The notes under the pieces were generated by a model, which searched no databases, was not told the DNA's origin, and was given only the letters and a program-made list of their open reading frames with translations. Shown here piece by piece: positions 1 to 9,202 of a DNA stretch of 43,473 nucleotides. Position 1 is the stretch's first letter; each line of letters begins with the position of its first letter. The translations under genes were made by a program, and so were the position numbers. The DNA is from JBQTII01 sp052388275 (GTDB lineage Bacteria > Actinomycetota > Actinomycetes > Sporichthyales > Sporichthyaceae), in assembly GCA_052388275.1 (NCBI GenBank), contig JBQTII010000095.1:1-43473 (forward strand), in the 5' to 3' direction.

Positions 1-122
1 TTTGGGGGGTTGATGGGGGGCGAAGCCCCCGTCGGTTGATGCTTTGGGGGGTTGACGGGGGGCGAAGCCCCCGTCGGTTGATGCTTTGGGGGGTTGACGG
101 GGGGCGAAGCCCCCCGTCGGTT
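1..122. repeat. Three tandem 42-bp repeats, each with a G/C hairpin, downstream of gyrB
   Basis: The unit begins TTTGGGGGG at positions 1, 43 and 85, so the period is 42 bp. Each copy carries the core GGGGGC-GAA-GCCCCC, which folds as a stem with a 3-nt loop. The third copy, next to the gyrB stop codon, is extended to a perfect 10-bp stem (GACGGGGGGC/GCCCCCCGTC). On the minus strand, the gyrB sense, the loop is TTC. The copies are nearly identical; the first has GAT where the others have GAC before the G run. The window begins inside the array, so more copies may lie to the left. The position right after gyrB suggests a multiplied transcription terminator. No T-tract follows the stems, so termination is inferred. 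Confidence 0.8.
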
Positions 123-2153
<2,031 letters not shown>

Positions 2154-2212
2154 GAGTGACGTAGTCCCTTCCCGGGTTCGGCGAAGGGCCCCACATGGGC
2201 CGCTTCGCCGTC

Positions 2213-2218
2213 ATTCTA
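2213..2218 (-). promoter_or_regulatory. Possible gyrB -10 element
   Basis: On the minus strand the hexamer TAGAAT fits the actinobacterial TANNNT -10 pattern. It lies about 60 bp upstream of the gyrB GTG. No convincing -35 is seen at 17-18 bp, so this is a weak call. Confidence 0.3.
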
Positions 2219-2362
2219 TCGGCTCCGGAGCGTTCCTGCTCGCGTTGGCGTCGCGATACAGCGGCTCTCGCGGGTTTTACCCCCCGGTTGCGTGTCCCCC
2301 CACATACACCGGTGCCACGCGTCGCAGAGCCGAAAATCGTGATTCGCGGCAGCTCCGCCTGG

Positions 2363-2382
2363 TTGTCCCCAGTTGTGGATAA
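2363..2382. promoter_or_regulatory. Pair of inverted DnaA boxes in the gyrB-dciA spacer
   Basis: TTGTCCCCA (2363-2371; one mismatch to the actinobacterial box TTGTCCACA) is followed after 2 bp by TGTGGATAA (2374-2382), the exact reverse complement of TTATCCACA. The head-to-head pair sits about 4 kb from the dnaN-dnaA spacer and about 150 bp upstream of the possible gyrB promoter. It could tie gyrB expression to DnaA, or be a satellite DnaA-binding site. The 9-mers are seen; the role is inferred. Confidence 0.6.
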
Positions 2383-2436
2383 GCCTCGGGAAACGGAGAC
2401 TTACTCTGTTTTCATCACCGCACTGTGGGCAGGCGT

Positions 2437-3036
2437 TCAGCCGTAGGTGTCGCGTGGTCCACGGCCATCACTGACCCGCAGCTTGCCATGGCGCCAACTC
2501 GGCCCGCTCGGGGCGCGAACGTGCAGGCGCCGCACACTGCCCTGACCGACTTCCGCGTTCAGGCGCCGCAGGATCTGCGGCGCGAGCAGGCGTAGCTGGG
2601 TGGCCCACGCGGTGGAGGAGGCCTGCACCGTCAGGACCGCGTCGTCGTAGGAGACGGGTTGAGTCTGAGCGGCGACCTCGGCACCCACCACGTCGGCCCA
2701 GCGATCCATCACCCCGGCAATCGCCGTGGGCACCTGCCAGCCACGCTGTGCGACCAGGGCTTGCAGCGCGTCGGCCACCGGCAGCGGATCCCCGCCGGCG
2801 GTCACGGGCGTCGACGGCGGGGTGCGGGTGCGCGGGCTGCGCGGGTCCCGACTACGCCGACGGGCCTGCTCGCGTGCCGCCACCAACGCGGCTCGTGCCA
2901 GGTCCACACCATCCACGCCGGGTCCGGCCACTGGTGCGCTTGCCGGGTGCGCCGCACCCGCCGCGCTATCGTCCCCGCCGCCGGCAGGCACGCCGTCAGC
3001 GCACCCGCCCTCAGCACACCCGCCCTCAGCAGACAC
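2437..3036 (-). CDS. dciA: DciA (DUF721) family replicative helicase loader/operator
   Basis: A 199-residue protein matching the actinobacterial DUF721/DciA family (Rv0004 in M. tuberculosis). DciA is the ancestral bacterial factor that assists DnaB loading when DnaC/DnaI are absent. The conserved core reads LVAQRGWQVPTAIAGVMDRW, then VVGAEVAAQTQP and the family hallmark STAWATQLRLL. The protein ends in RGPRDTYG, as in Rv0004. The first 35 or so residues are Gly/Ala-rich with two Cys, in an imperfect repeat that comes from a 15-bp DNA duplication; conservation begins near GVDLARAALVAAREQARRRS. The chosen GTG start overlaps the recF end by 11 bp. An internal GTG start is possible because of the duplication. 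Confidence 0.9.
   Translation of the reverse strand: MSAEGGCAEGGCADGVPAGGGDDSAAGAAHPASAPVAGPGVDGVDLARAALVAAREQARRRSRDPRSPRTRTPPSTPVTAGGDPLPVADALQALVAQRGWQVPTAIAGVMDRWADVVGAEVAAQTQPVSYDDAVLTVQASSTAWATQLRLLAPQILRRLNAEVGQGSVRRLHVRAPSGPSWRHGKLRVSDGRGPRDTYG
3002..3031. repeat. Exact 15-bp tandem duplication at the recF/dciA junction
   Basis: CACCCGCCCTCAGCA occurs twice back to back (3002-3016 and 3017-3031), with a degenerate third copy just to the left (about 2988-3001). The right copy holds the recF stop codon (TCA on plus at 3026-3028), and both copies encode the Gly/Cys-rich start of dciA. The period keeps the dciA frame. Confidence 0.85.
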
Positions 3037-4162
3037 GGCGCACCTGACCGGCCATCACGTCGTAGCGTGCACCGTCGAGTTCTTCGGGGATATCACCGGG
3101 GACGGCTGCCGTGATCAAGACCTGCTCTGCCCGCCCGACCAGAACGGCCAACCGGCGCCTGCGCCCCGTGTCCAACTCGGCGAACACGTCATCGAGGACC
3201 AGGACCGGGTCCATGCCCTGCCCCCCGCTCTCGCGCAGCAGCTCGAACGCGGCCAGACGCAGCGCCAGGGCGTAGGACCAGCACTCGCCGTGACTGGCGT
3301 ACCCGCGAGCCGGCAACGTCCCCAGCTGGAGTATCACGTCATCGCGATGCGGGCCGACCAGGCAGATTCCACGTTCGAGCTCAGCTGAGCGGGCGGCCGC
3401 CATCGCCTCGAGCAAAGCCGCACTCAGCAGTGCCCGGTCCGCGACCAGATCCACGTCCGGCCCGAGGGAACTCTTGTACGTCATCGAGACCGGTCCGCCC
3501 CCGGCGGACACCTCGTCGTAGGCCTTGTCGACCAGGGGTTGCAGGTTCTGCACCAGGCGCAGGCGGGCGGCCAGCAACTCCGCGCCGGTTTCGGCCAGGT
3601 GGGTATCCCATACCTCCAGAGTGCGCAGGTCTCCGCGCCCGGAACGCACCGTGGCACCCGCGGTCTTGAGCAGGGCGTTGCGCTGCTTGAGCACCCGGTC
3701 GTAGTCCGCGCGGACCCCGGCCATCCGTGGGGTGTCCGCCACCAGCAGCTCATCCATGAACCGGCGCCGAGCGCTCGGATCTCCCTTGACGATCTCCAGG
3801 TCCTCCGGCGCGAACAGTACGGTGCGCAACATTCCCAGCACGTCGCGGACCCGCGAGACCGCGCAGGAATTGATCCGCGCCCGGTTGGCCCTGCCCGGAG
3901 TGATCTCCAGCTCGAGCAGCGCGCGACGGTCCGCCCTGACCAGGGCGGCACACACCACCGCCCGATCTGCGCCCGAGCGCACCAGCGGAGCATCCGCGCC
4001 CGACCGGTGACTACCCAGCGTCGCAAGGTAGCCGAGCGCTTCGATCAGATTGGTTTTGCCTTGCCCGTTCGGCCCCACGAAGGCGCACGGGCCGGCGACC
4101 AGGCCGAATTCGACCTGGTCATAGGACCGGAAATCGGTGAGGGCGAGCGATGCGACATGCAC
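3026..4162 (-). CDS. recF: DNA replication and repair protein RecF
   Basis: SMC-like ATPase that loads or stabilises RecA at single-strand gaps together with RecO/RecR. With the start at the GTG at 4162 it is 378 residues, normal for RecF. Motifs: opening MHVASLALTDFRSY; Walker A GPNGQGKT at 30-37 followed by NLIEAL; FAPEDLEIVKGDP in the middle; an ABC-type signature region near SYALALRLAAFELL; Walker B LVLDDVFAELD near the C-terminus. The frame is open further upstream into gnd, but family alignment supports the GTG at 4162, 10 nt after the gnd stop. The ribosome site is weak (GGACTGAGG), suggesting coupling with gnd. Its end overlaps dciA. Confidence 0.97.
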   Translation of the reverse strand: MHVASLALTDFRSYDQVEFGLVAGPCAFVGPNGQGKTNLIEALGYLATLGSHRSGADAPLVRSGADRAVVCAALVRADRRALLELEITPGRANRARINSCAVSRVRDVLGMLRTVLFAPEDLEIVKGDPSARRRFMDELLVADTPRMAGVRADYDRVLKQRNALLKTAGATVRSGRGDLRTLEVWDTHLAETGAELLAARLRLVQNLQPLVDKAYDEVSAGGGPVSMTYKSSLGPDVDLVADRALLSAALLEAMAAARSAELERGICLVGPHRDDVILQLGTLPARGYASHGECWSYALALRLAAFELLRESGGQGMDPVLVLDDVFAELDTGRRRRLAVLVGRAEQVLITAAVPGDIPEELDGARYDVMAGQVRRVC

Positions 4163-4172
4163 GGGCGCGGCC

Positions 4173-5111
4173 TCAGTCCAGCGGGGGAGGGGCCGCGTCG
4201 GCACCAGGGGCGTCGGCGCCCTTGGCGTACATGCCCGGTGCGGCGGTGACCGCATGCCCACCGAACTGGTTGCGCAACGCAGCAATCACCTTCATCGCCG
4301 GTGAATCCTCCTGGCGCGAGCCGAAGCGTGCGTAGAGCGCGGCGGTGATCACCGGCAGCGGCACGGCGTGATCGATCGCGGCTTCCACAGTCCAGCGGCC
4401 CTCCCCGGAATCCTCGGCGTAGCCGCGCAACTCGGACAGATCTTTGTCGTGTTCCAGTGCCCGGTCGAGCAGGTCGAGCAGCCAGGACTGGATCACCGTT
4501 CCCGAGCGCCAGGATTTGACCACCGCCGACACGTCGGCGACGACGTCGGATGCGGCCATCAGCTCATAGCCCTCGGCGAAGGCTTGCATGAGGCCGTACT
4601 CGATGCCGTTGTGCACCATCTTCGCGAAGTGCCCGGCTCCGACGACGCCGGCGTGCACGAAGCCGTACGGCCCTTCGGGCTTGAGCGCGTCGAAGATCGG
4701 CAGCAGTGCCTGGACGGGCTCCGGATCGCCGCCGACCATCAAGGCGTATCCGTTCGTGCGGCCCCAGATCCCGCCGGAGACGCCCACGTCCACGAAGCCG
4801 ATTCCGCCTTCTCCCAGGTGCGCTGCGTGCTCGATGTCGTCCGACCAGCGTGAGTTCCCACCGTCGACCACGACGTCACCGGCGCTCAGAAGCTGGCCGA
4901 GTTCGGTGATCACCGCCCGGGTCGCAACGCCGTGCGGAACCATGACCCACACCGCCCGAGGCGGGCGCAGGGCGTCGACCAGATCGCTCAGGCTCTTGAC
5001 CTCGGACAGGTCCGGATTTCGGTCATACCCCACGATGTCGTGCCCGGCCTCGAGGAGCCGCTCCCGCATGTTCGCGCCCATCTTGCCCAGACCGATCAAG
5101 CCGAGCTGCAT
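4173..5111 (-). CDS. gnd: 6-phosphogluconate dehydrogenase, decarboxylating (short form)
   Basis: Oxidises 6-phosphogluconate to ribulose 5-phosphate with loss of CO2 in the pentose phosphate pathway. The 312 residues match the short class rather than the ~470-residue class. Motifs: N-terminal Rossmann GLIGLGKMGANM (residues 4-15), the VVVDGGNSRWSDD substrate signature, VDVGVSGGIWG, and the catalytic-helix region GHFAKMVHNGIEYGLMQAFAEG. The start ATG has a strong GGGAGGA site 8 nt upstream. A metabolic gene between dnaN and recF is a known arrangement in Streptomyces-like genomes. It probably shares a transcript with dnaN and recF. Confidence 0.95.
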   Translation of the reverse strand: MQLGLIGLGKMGANMRERLLEAGHDIVGYDRNPDLSEVKSLSDLVDALRPPRAVWVMVPHGVATRAVITELGQLLSAGDVVVDGGNSRWSDDIEHAAHLGEGGIGFVDVGVSGGIWGRTNGYALMVGGDPEPVQALLPIFDALKPEGPYGFVHAGVVGAGHFAKMVHNGIEYGLMQAFAEGYELMAASDVVADVSAVVKSWRSGTVIQSWLLDLLDRALEHDKDLSELRGYAEDSGEGRWTVEAAIDHAVPLPVITAALYARFGSRQEDSPAMKVIAALRNQFGGHAVTAAPGMYAKGADAPGADAAPPPLD

Positions 5112-5163
5112 GTCGCGATCCTCCCCTGACTCAACCGGTCAGTGACCTATCCGGACCCAAGAC

Positions 5164-6288
5164 TTATCCGGACAGGCGCACCGGCATCAGCAAGTGGCGG
5201 TAATCGCCGGACCCAGCATCCGAGGGACCGGTGCAGCCGGTGATGATCGCCGGCTTGTTGGACGTGGTGAAGGCCAGCCGCGCGTGCGAGGTATCCAGCG
5301 CGGTCAGGGCGTCGAGCAGGTAGGTGGGGTTGAAGGCGATGACGATCTCGTCGCCGTCCAACTGCGCCTGCAGGTTCTCCGACGCCGAGGCCTCATCGCC
5401 GGAACCGGCCTCCAACAGGACCGTCCCGTCGGAGAAGGACAATCGCACCGGGGTGTTTCGTTCGGCCACCAGCGCAACCCGCTTGACCGCCTCGAGCAGC
5501 AGCGCGGTTTCGACGCTCGCGTGGGTCCCGGACTCGGCGGGGAGCAGCGAACGGTACTTGGGGAACTCGCCCTCCAACAGCCGGGAGGTGGTGCGCCTGC
5601 CATTACTGGCCATCCCCACCATGCCTTCACCGGATCCGGCCGGGGACAGTGCGAGTTCGACCTCGCCGGACAACGACTTCGCAGCGTCGGCCATGGTCTT
5701 GGCCGGTACGAGTGCGGTGGTGGAGATCCCCGGCTGCTCGGGTTTCCAGGCGAACTCGCGCACGGCCAGCCGGTAGCGATCGGTGGCGGCGAGGGTGACG
5801 GTCTCGGATTCGATCTCGATCCGGATCCCGGTCAGGATCGGCAGCGTGTCATCGCGACCCGCCGCAACGGCTACCTGAGCAACGGCATGAGCGAAGACGT
5901 CCGCGGCCACGCTGCCCGAGCGTGCGGGCATTTGCGGGAGCGCGGGGTAATCCTCCACCGGCATGGTTTGTAGGCTGAACTTGGCGTTGCCGCAGCTCAC
6001 CAGGACTTTGGTGCCATCGAAGGTGACCTCGACGGGCTTGGCCGGAAGGCTCTTACAGATGTCAGCCAGTAGCCGACCGGAGACCAGGGCCCGACCTTCG
6101 CTGGTCACATCGGCGGAGATCTCCGTTCGCGCCGAGACCTCGTAATCGAACCCGGACAGCGCCAGACCGTTCTCATCCGCGCTGACCAGCAGCCCCGCCA
6201 GGACCGCGACGGGTGGGCGAACAGGAAGGCTGCGCGCGGTCCAGGCAACCGCGTCGGCGAGGACATCTCGTTCGACTCGGAACTTCAC
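5164..6288 (-). CDS. dnaN: DNA polymerase III sliding clamp (beta subunit)
   Basis: Ring-shaped processivity clamp that tethers replicative polymerase to DNA. The preferred start is the GTG at 6288 (MKFRVERDVLADAVAW), giving 374 residues, the usual clamp length; GGAGG lies 11 nt upstream. The frame continues open upstream into oriC, but that part has no family resemblance. Characteristic actinobacterial segments: SGFDYEVSARTEI, LVSGRLLADICKSLP, VAAGRDDTLPILTGIRIE, TRLLEGEFPKYRSLLP, VKRVALVAERNTPVRLSF and the C-terminal YRHLLMPVRLSG. It lies immediately downstream of oriC on the minus strand, followed by gnd after 52 bp. Confidence 0.97.
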   Translation of the reverse strand: MKFRVERDVLADAVAWTARSLPVRPPVAVLAGLLVSADENGLALSGFDYEVSARTEISADVTSEGRALVSGRLLADICKSLPAKPVEVTFDGTKVLVSCGNAKFSLQTMPVEDYPALPQMPARSGSVAADVFAHAVAQVAVAAGRDDTLPILTGIRIEIESETVTLAATDRYRLAVREFAWKPEQPGISTTALVPAKTMADAAKSLSGEVELALSPAGSGEGMVGMASNGRRTTSRLLEGEFPKYRSLLPAESGTHASVETALLLEAVKRVALVAERNTPVRLSFSDGTVLLEAGSGDEASASENLQAQLDGDEIVIAFNPTYLLDALTALDTSHARLAFTTSNKPAIITGCTGPSDAGSGDYRHLLMPVRLSG

Positions 6289-6738
6289 TGGCGAAATCGC
6301 CTCCACTGACCGGGAAACCACATGACGCGTGGGTGTGTTTGAGGTCCGAGCACAGTCTGGCAGGCATCTGCTCGTCCTGGTTGTCCCGGTCGCCCTCTTG
6401 GAGTGTTTGATCCCTTTCAGGGGAGAGAACTCGTCATCGTCATCGGCGCGGTGGATTGTGTGGACGGACTTATCGCCGCTGGCGGGGGCCGAATTCTTGT
6501 CCCCACCCCCTGTGCATGAGCGAACTCGATCCGCGTCTCGCCGGTGGACGGCCACATCGACACGAGCCCTCGGCGCCCGCTCGCGCATGGGTTATCCACA
6601 GCTGCGAGGGCAGTCTCCACCATGGTGATGTACCCGACACGGGCAGCTCCATGTGCCTTGAGTTGATCTGCGAACCTGATCCGCACCACGGCTCAGCATC
6701 CACAGAGTTGTGCACACCTGTGGGTCGGTTGCGAAGGA
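6289..6738. other. oriC: Chromosomal replication origin (oriC), dnaN-dnaA spacer
   Basis: A non-coding 450-bp spacer between dnaA and dnaN, the standard oriC position in actinobacteria. DnaA-box-like 9-mers: TTATCCACA, exact, 6592-6600; TTGTCCCCA 6497-6505; TGTGGACGG (reverse, two mismatches) 6459-6467; GCATCCACA 6696-6704; TTGTGCACA 6708-6716. Boxes are sparser than in Streptomyces origins, and no obvious AT-rich unwinding element stands out by eye. Exact or one-mismatch boxes also occur outside this spacer at 2363-2382 and 8241-8261, so the functional origin may extend through dnaA. Confidence 0.85.
6592..6600 (+). promoter_or_regulatory. Consensus DnaA box in oriC
   Basis: TTATCCACA is an exact match to the bacterial DnaA-box consensus and the best box in the dnaN-dnaA spacer. 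Confidence 0.85.
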
Positions 6739-8154
6739 TCATCCGGACCGGGTCTGCTGTTTGATCCGGTTGGTCAACTCGGTGACCTGGCTATAGACGC
6801 TGCGCTTCTCGGCCATCAACTGGCGGATCTTGCGCTCTGCGTGCATGACGGTGGTGTGATCGCGGCCGCCGTACTGCAGACCGATCTTGGGCAGCGACAT
6901 ATTGGTGAGCTCGCGGGAGAGGTACATCGCGATCTGGCGGGCGGTGACCAGCACTCGCGATCGGGACTGCCCGCACAGGTCGTCGATCGACAGGCCGAAG
7001 TACTGCGCGGTCTGGGCCATGATCGTGGCCAGCGAGATCTCCGGACCCTCGTGTTCGGAGATCAGGTCTTTGAGCACGATCTCGGCCAGGGAGAGGTCCA
7101 CCACTTGGCGGTTGAGGCTGGCAAACGCGGTGACCCTGATCAACGCGCCCTCGAGTTCGCGGATGTTGGCCGAGACCTTGGTGGCGATGTACTCCAGGAC
7201 CTCGGGCGGAGCTGCCTGCCCCTCGTGTGCCGCCTTCTTGCGCAGGATGGCAATGCGAGTCTCCAGTGCCGGTGGCTGCACGTCGGTGAGCAGGCCCCAT
7301 TCGAAGCGGTTTCGCAGACGATCTTCCAAGGTGATCAACTGCTTGGGCGGGCGATCGGAGGAGATGACGATCTGCTTCGAGGCGTTGTGCAGGGTGTTGA
7401 AGGTGTGGAAAAACTCCTCCTGCGTCTGTTCCTTGTTCTCCAAGAACTGAATGTCATCCACGAGCAGCACATCGACGTTGCGGTAGCGCGAGCGAAATCC
7501 TTCGGCCTTGCCGTCACGGATCGAGTTGATGAAGTCGTTGGTGAACTCCTCGGAGCTGACGTAGCGCACCCGAAGACCAGGGAAGAATGCTGAGGAGTAG
7601 TGCCCGACTGCGTGCAGTAGGTGCGTCTTGCCCAGCCCGGACTCGCCGTAGATGAACAGTGGGTTGTAGGCCCTGGCCGGGGCTTCAGACACGGCAACGG
7701 CGGCCGCGTGGGCGAATCGGTTGCTCGCCCCGGTGACGAAGGTGTCGAAGACGTACTTCGGATTGAGCCGGGCATCAACCTCGGTGTTGATACCGGTCAG
7801 CGGTATTGCCGGTGTCGCCAGCCCTACCTGCTCGCCCTCACCCGAGGCCCACTCGTCCTCGCTGAGTTCACCGGCAGCGTCGGGTTCGACCACGCCCTCG
7901 TCGACCGTGACGGCGATCCGGATGTCCTGGCCCGCCTCACGACTGAGCGCGGCCGCGAGTTGATCGCGCATCCGGGTCTCGATGATGTCGCGTGCGAACT
8001 CGGTCGGGGCGGCGAGCAAGGCCGTGCCCTCCACCAGGGTCAACGGCCTGGTCAGCCGCAGAAAGGCCCGGTGATTCTGCGGAAGGTCCGAGAGCGTGGG
8101 ATCACCCAGGGCACGGTTCCACAAGTCACTAAGGGTGTGGTCGTGTTCGCTCAT
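6739..8154 (-). CDS. dnaA: Chromosomal replication initiator protein DnaA
   Basis: AAA+ initiator that binds DnaA boxes in oriC and opens the duplex. It has 471 residues. Domain I is near 1-85 (DLWNRALG...) and is followed by a short acidic, variable linker at about 86-125. The ATPase domain begins at LNPKYVFDTFVTGASNRFAHAAA, with Walker A GESGLGKT at 170-177, Walker B LLVDDIQF near 230-237 and sensor segment SSDRPPKQL. The C-terminal DNA-binding domain carries RSRVLVTARQIAMYLSREL and the signature GGRDHTTVMHAERKI. The linker is much shorter than in Streptomyces DnaA. The ATG has GGGGGA 7 nt upstream. Two DnaA-box-like sites upstream suggest autoregulation. Confidence 0.98.
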   Translation of the reverse strand: MSEHDHTLSDLWNRALGDPTLSDLPQNHRAFLRLTRPLTLVEGTALLAAPTEFARDIIETRMRDQLAAALSREAGQDIRIAVTVDEGVVEPDAAGELSEDEWASGEGEQVGLATPAIPLTGINTEVDARLNPKYVFDTFVTGASNRFAHAAAVAVSEAPARAYNPLFIYGESGLGKTHLLHAVGHYSSAFFPGLRVRYVSSEEFTNDFINSIRDGKAEGFRSRYRNVDVLLVDDIQFLENKEQTQEEFFHTFNTLHNASKQIVISSDRPPKQLITLEDRLRNRFEWGLLTDVQPPALETRIAILRKKAAHEGQAAPPEVLEYIATKVSANIRELEGALIRVTAFASLNRQVVDLSLAEIVLKDLISEHEGPEISLATIMAQTAQYFGLSIDDLCGQSRSRVLVTARQIAMYLSRELTNMSLPKIGLQYGGRDHTTVMHAERKIRQLMAEKRSVYSQVTELTNRIKQQTRSG

Positions 8155-8175
8155 GCCTGCATCCCCCGATTCGTC

Positions 8176-8217
8176 CCGACATGGCGAGGGCGATGTCGGC
8201 AGGGGCGATTATGTCGG
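8176..8217. repeat. ATGTCGG inverted and direct repeats in the dnaA leader
   Basis: CCGACAT (8176-8182) and ATGTCGG (8193-8199) form a perfect 7-bp inverted repeat with a 10-bp spacer. A third ATGTCGG lies at 8211-8217 and overlaps the possible dnaA -10 (CATAAT on minus, 8213 down to 8208). The pattern looks like a regulator-binding cluster for dnaA; the regulator is unknown. Confidence 0.5.
8208..8213 (-). promoter_or_regulatory. Possible dnaA -10 element
   Basis: CATAAT on the minus strand differs from TATAAT at one position and lies about 55 bp upstream of the dnaA ATG. No clear -35 is seen, but the DnaA-box pair lies about 28-53 bp further upstream. Confidence 0.35.
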
Positions 8218-8240
8218 TTCTGCCCGGTCCTGCCGAGACC

Positions 8241-8261
8241 CTGTCCACACCCTGATCCACA
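8241..8261 (+). promoter_or_regulatory. Two DnaA-box-like sites upstream of dnaA
   Basis: CTGTCCACA (8241-8249) and TGATCCACA (8253-8261) each have one mismatch to TTGTCCACA or TTATCCACA. They lie in the same orientation at 12-bp spacing, just upstream of the possible dnaA promoter. This suits autoregulation by DnaA or a second origin sub-site. Confidence 0.6.
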
Positions 8262-8335
8262 GATTGGGGATGGCGCTCACAGGATGCATCCAGCCACGGG
8301 CCGCGCGGGCATCTTCGGTGAGTCAACGCGCCGGT

Positions 8336-8365
8336 TTGACCGCCTCGCGCGGGCCTGCGTACCGT
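8336..8365 (+). promoter_or_regulatory. Candidate rpmH promoter
   Basis: TTGACC (8336-8341) and TACCGT (8360-8365) are separated by 18 bp and fit a housekeeping -35/-10 pair. Transcription would start near 8372, giving a short leader before the rpmH GTG at 8400. Confidence 0.5.
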
Positions 8366-8399
8366 GGTCCGGTTATTCCCCGCGAGCCAGGAGTTCCCC

Positions 8400-8537
8400 G
8401 TGAGCAAGCGCACCTTTCAGCCGAACAACCGTCGCCGGGCAAAGACCCACGGTTTCCGGCTACGCATGCGCACCCGGGCCGGTCGCGCTGTCCTGACCGC
8501 TCGCCGGGCCAAGGGCCGCGCGCGGCTCTCGGCCTGA
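8400..8537 (+). CDS. rpmH: 50S ribosomal protein L34
   Basis: A 45-residue, very basic protein beginning MSKRTFQPNNRRRAKTHGFR and continuing LRMRTRAGRAVLTARRAKGR, the standard L34 sequence. L34 is a small component of the large ribosomal subunit. The GTG start has GGAG about 8 nt upstream. It opens the rightward cluster rpmH-rnpA-yidD-yidC and lies divergent to dnaA across a 245-bp spacer holding regulatory sites for both. Confidence 0.97.
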   Translation: MSKRTFQPNNRRRAKTHGFRLRMRTRAGRAVLTARRAKGRARLSA

Positions 8538-8555
8538 CCTGAGGCGGAGCTCGCG

Positions 8556-8921
8556 GTGCTGCCTGCCAGGAACCGGCTGCGTCACCGCGAGGATTTCGTC
8601 TCTGCGCTACGACAGGGACGGCGCAGCGGTCGCGGTGCCGTCGTGGTTCACCTGCAGCGTTCGCTCGGCCCGGCGAACGGTCCGGCTCGCGTGGGGTTGG
8701 TGGTCTCGCGGGCGGTCGGCGGAGCCGTGCTGCGAAACCGGGTGAAGCGGCGGTTGCGCGAGATCATGCGCGCCCAGCTCCATCTCGTCCCCGCCGGGGC
8801 AATCGTGGTGCTGCGCGCCCTCCCCCCTGCCGCCGGCATCAGTGCGGCCGAGTTGAGCTCACAGGTGGCATCGGGTCTGCGCCGCCTGCTGGTGGACTCT
8901 GCGATGACTGCGCGGCCATGA
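8556..8921 (+). CDS. rnpA: Ribonuclease P protein component
   Basis: Protein subunit that helps RNase P RNA bind and cleave pre-tRNA 5' leaders. The 121 residues contain the opening RLRHREDFVSALRQGRR, the central RVGLVVSRAVGGAVLRNRVK and the RNA-binding RNR motif continuing RRLREIMR. The GTG start lies 18 nt after the rpmH stop, with GGAG upstream. The stop overlaps the yidD start (ATGA), consistent with translational coupling. Confidence 0.96.
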   Translation: MLPARNRLRHREDFVSALRQGRRSGRGAVVVHLQRSLGPANGPARVGLVVSRAVGGAVLRNRVKRRLREIMRAQLHLVPAGAIVVLRALPPAAGISAAELSSQVASGLRRLLVDSAMTARP

Positions 8922-9202
8922 AGTACCTGCCGATGGCGCTGATCAAGCTCTACCAGTGGACGATCAGTCCACTGCTGGGCCCGGTCTGCCGCTTCTATCC
9001 CTCGTGCTCGCACTACGGGTACGAGGCGTTCCGGGTGCATGGCACGCTGCGTGGGGGTTGGCTCACGGCCCGCCGACTGACCCGCTGCCACCCCTGGAAC
9101 GCGGGCGGCCTCGATCCCGTCCCCCCGGGGCGTCCCTGGTGGGTCCGTAGGCGGGGTAGATTTCCTGTTTCCACCCAGCCCCCCCAGGGAGCAGCACGGT
9201 GA
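8918..9202 (+). CDS. yidD: YidD membrane protein insertion efficiency factor
   Basis: A 94-residue member of the YidD (DUF37) family, which helps the YidC/Sec pathway insert inner-membrane proteins. The conserved core is LYQWTISPLLGPVCRFYPSC followed by SHYGYEAFRVHG and RCHPWNAGGLDPVP, with the three conserved Cys. An N-terminal amphipathic segment precedes it. The last ~20 residues (RRRGRFPVSTQPP...) are basic and variable. It overlaps rnpA by 4 bp at its start and yidC by 4 bp at its end. Confidence 0.93.
   Translation: MKYLPMALIKLYQWTISPLLGPVCRFYPSCSHYGYEAFRVHGTLRGGWLTARRLTRCHPWNAGGLDPVPPGRPWWVRRRGRFPVSTQPPQGAAR

Noticed and set aside
1..122. CRISPR-like array at the left edge
   Set aside because: The 42-bp units are contiguous without variable spacers, so this is a simple tandem repeat.
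5148..5173. TATCCGGAC repeated 17 bp apart at the dnaN/gnd junction
   Set aside because: Only two short copies, one within dnaN codons; could be chance.
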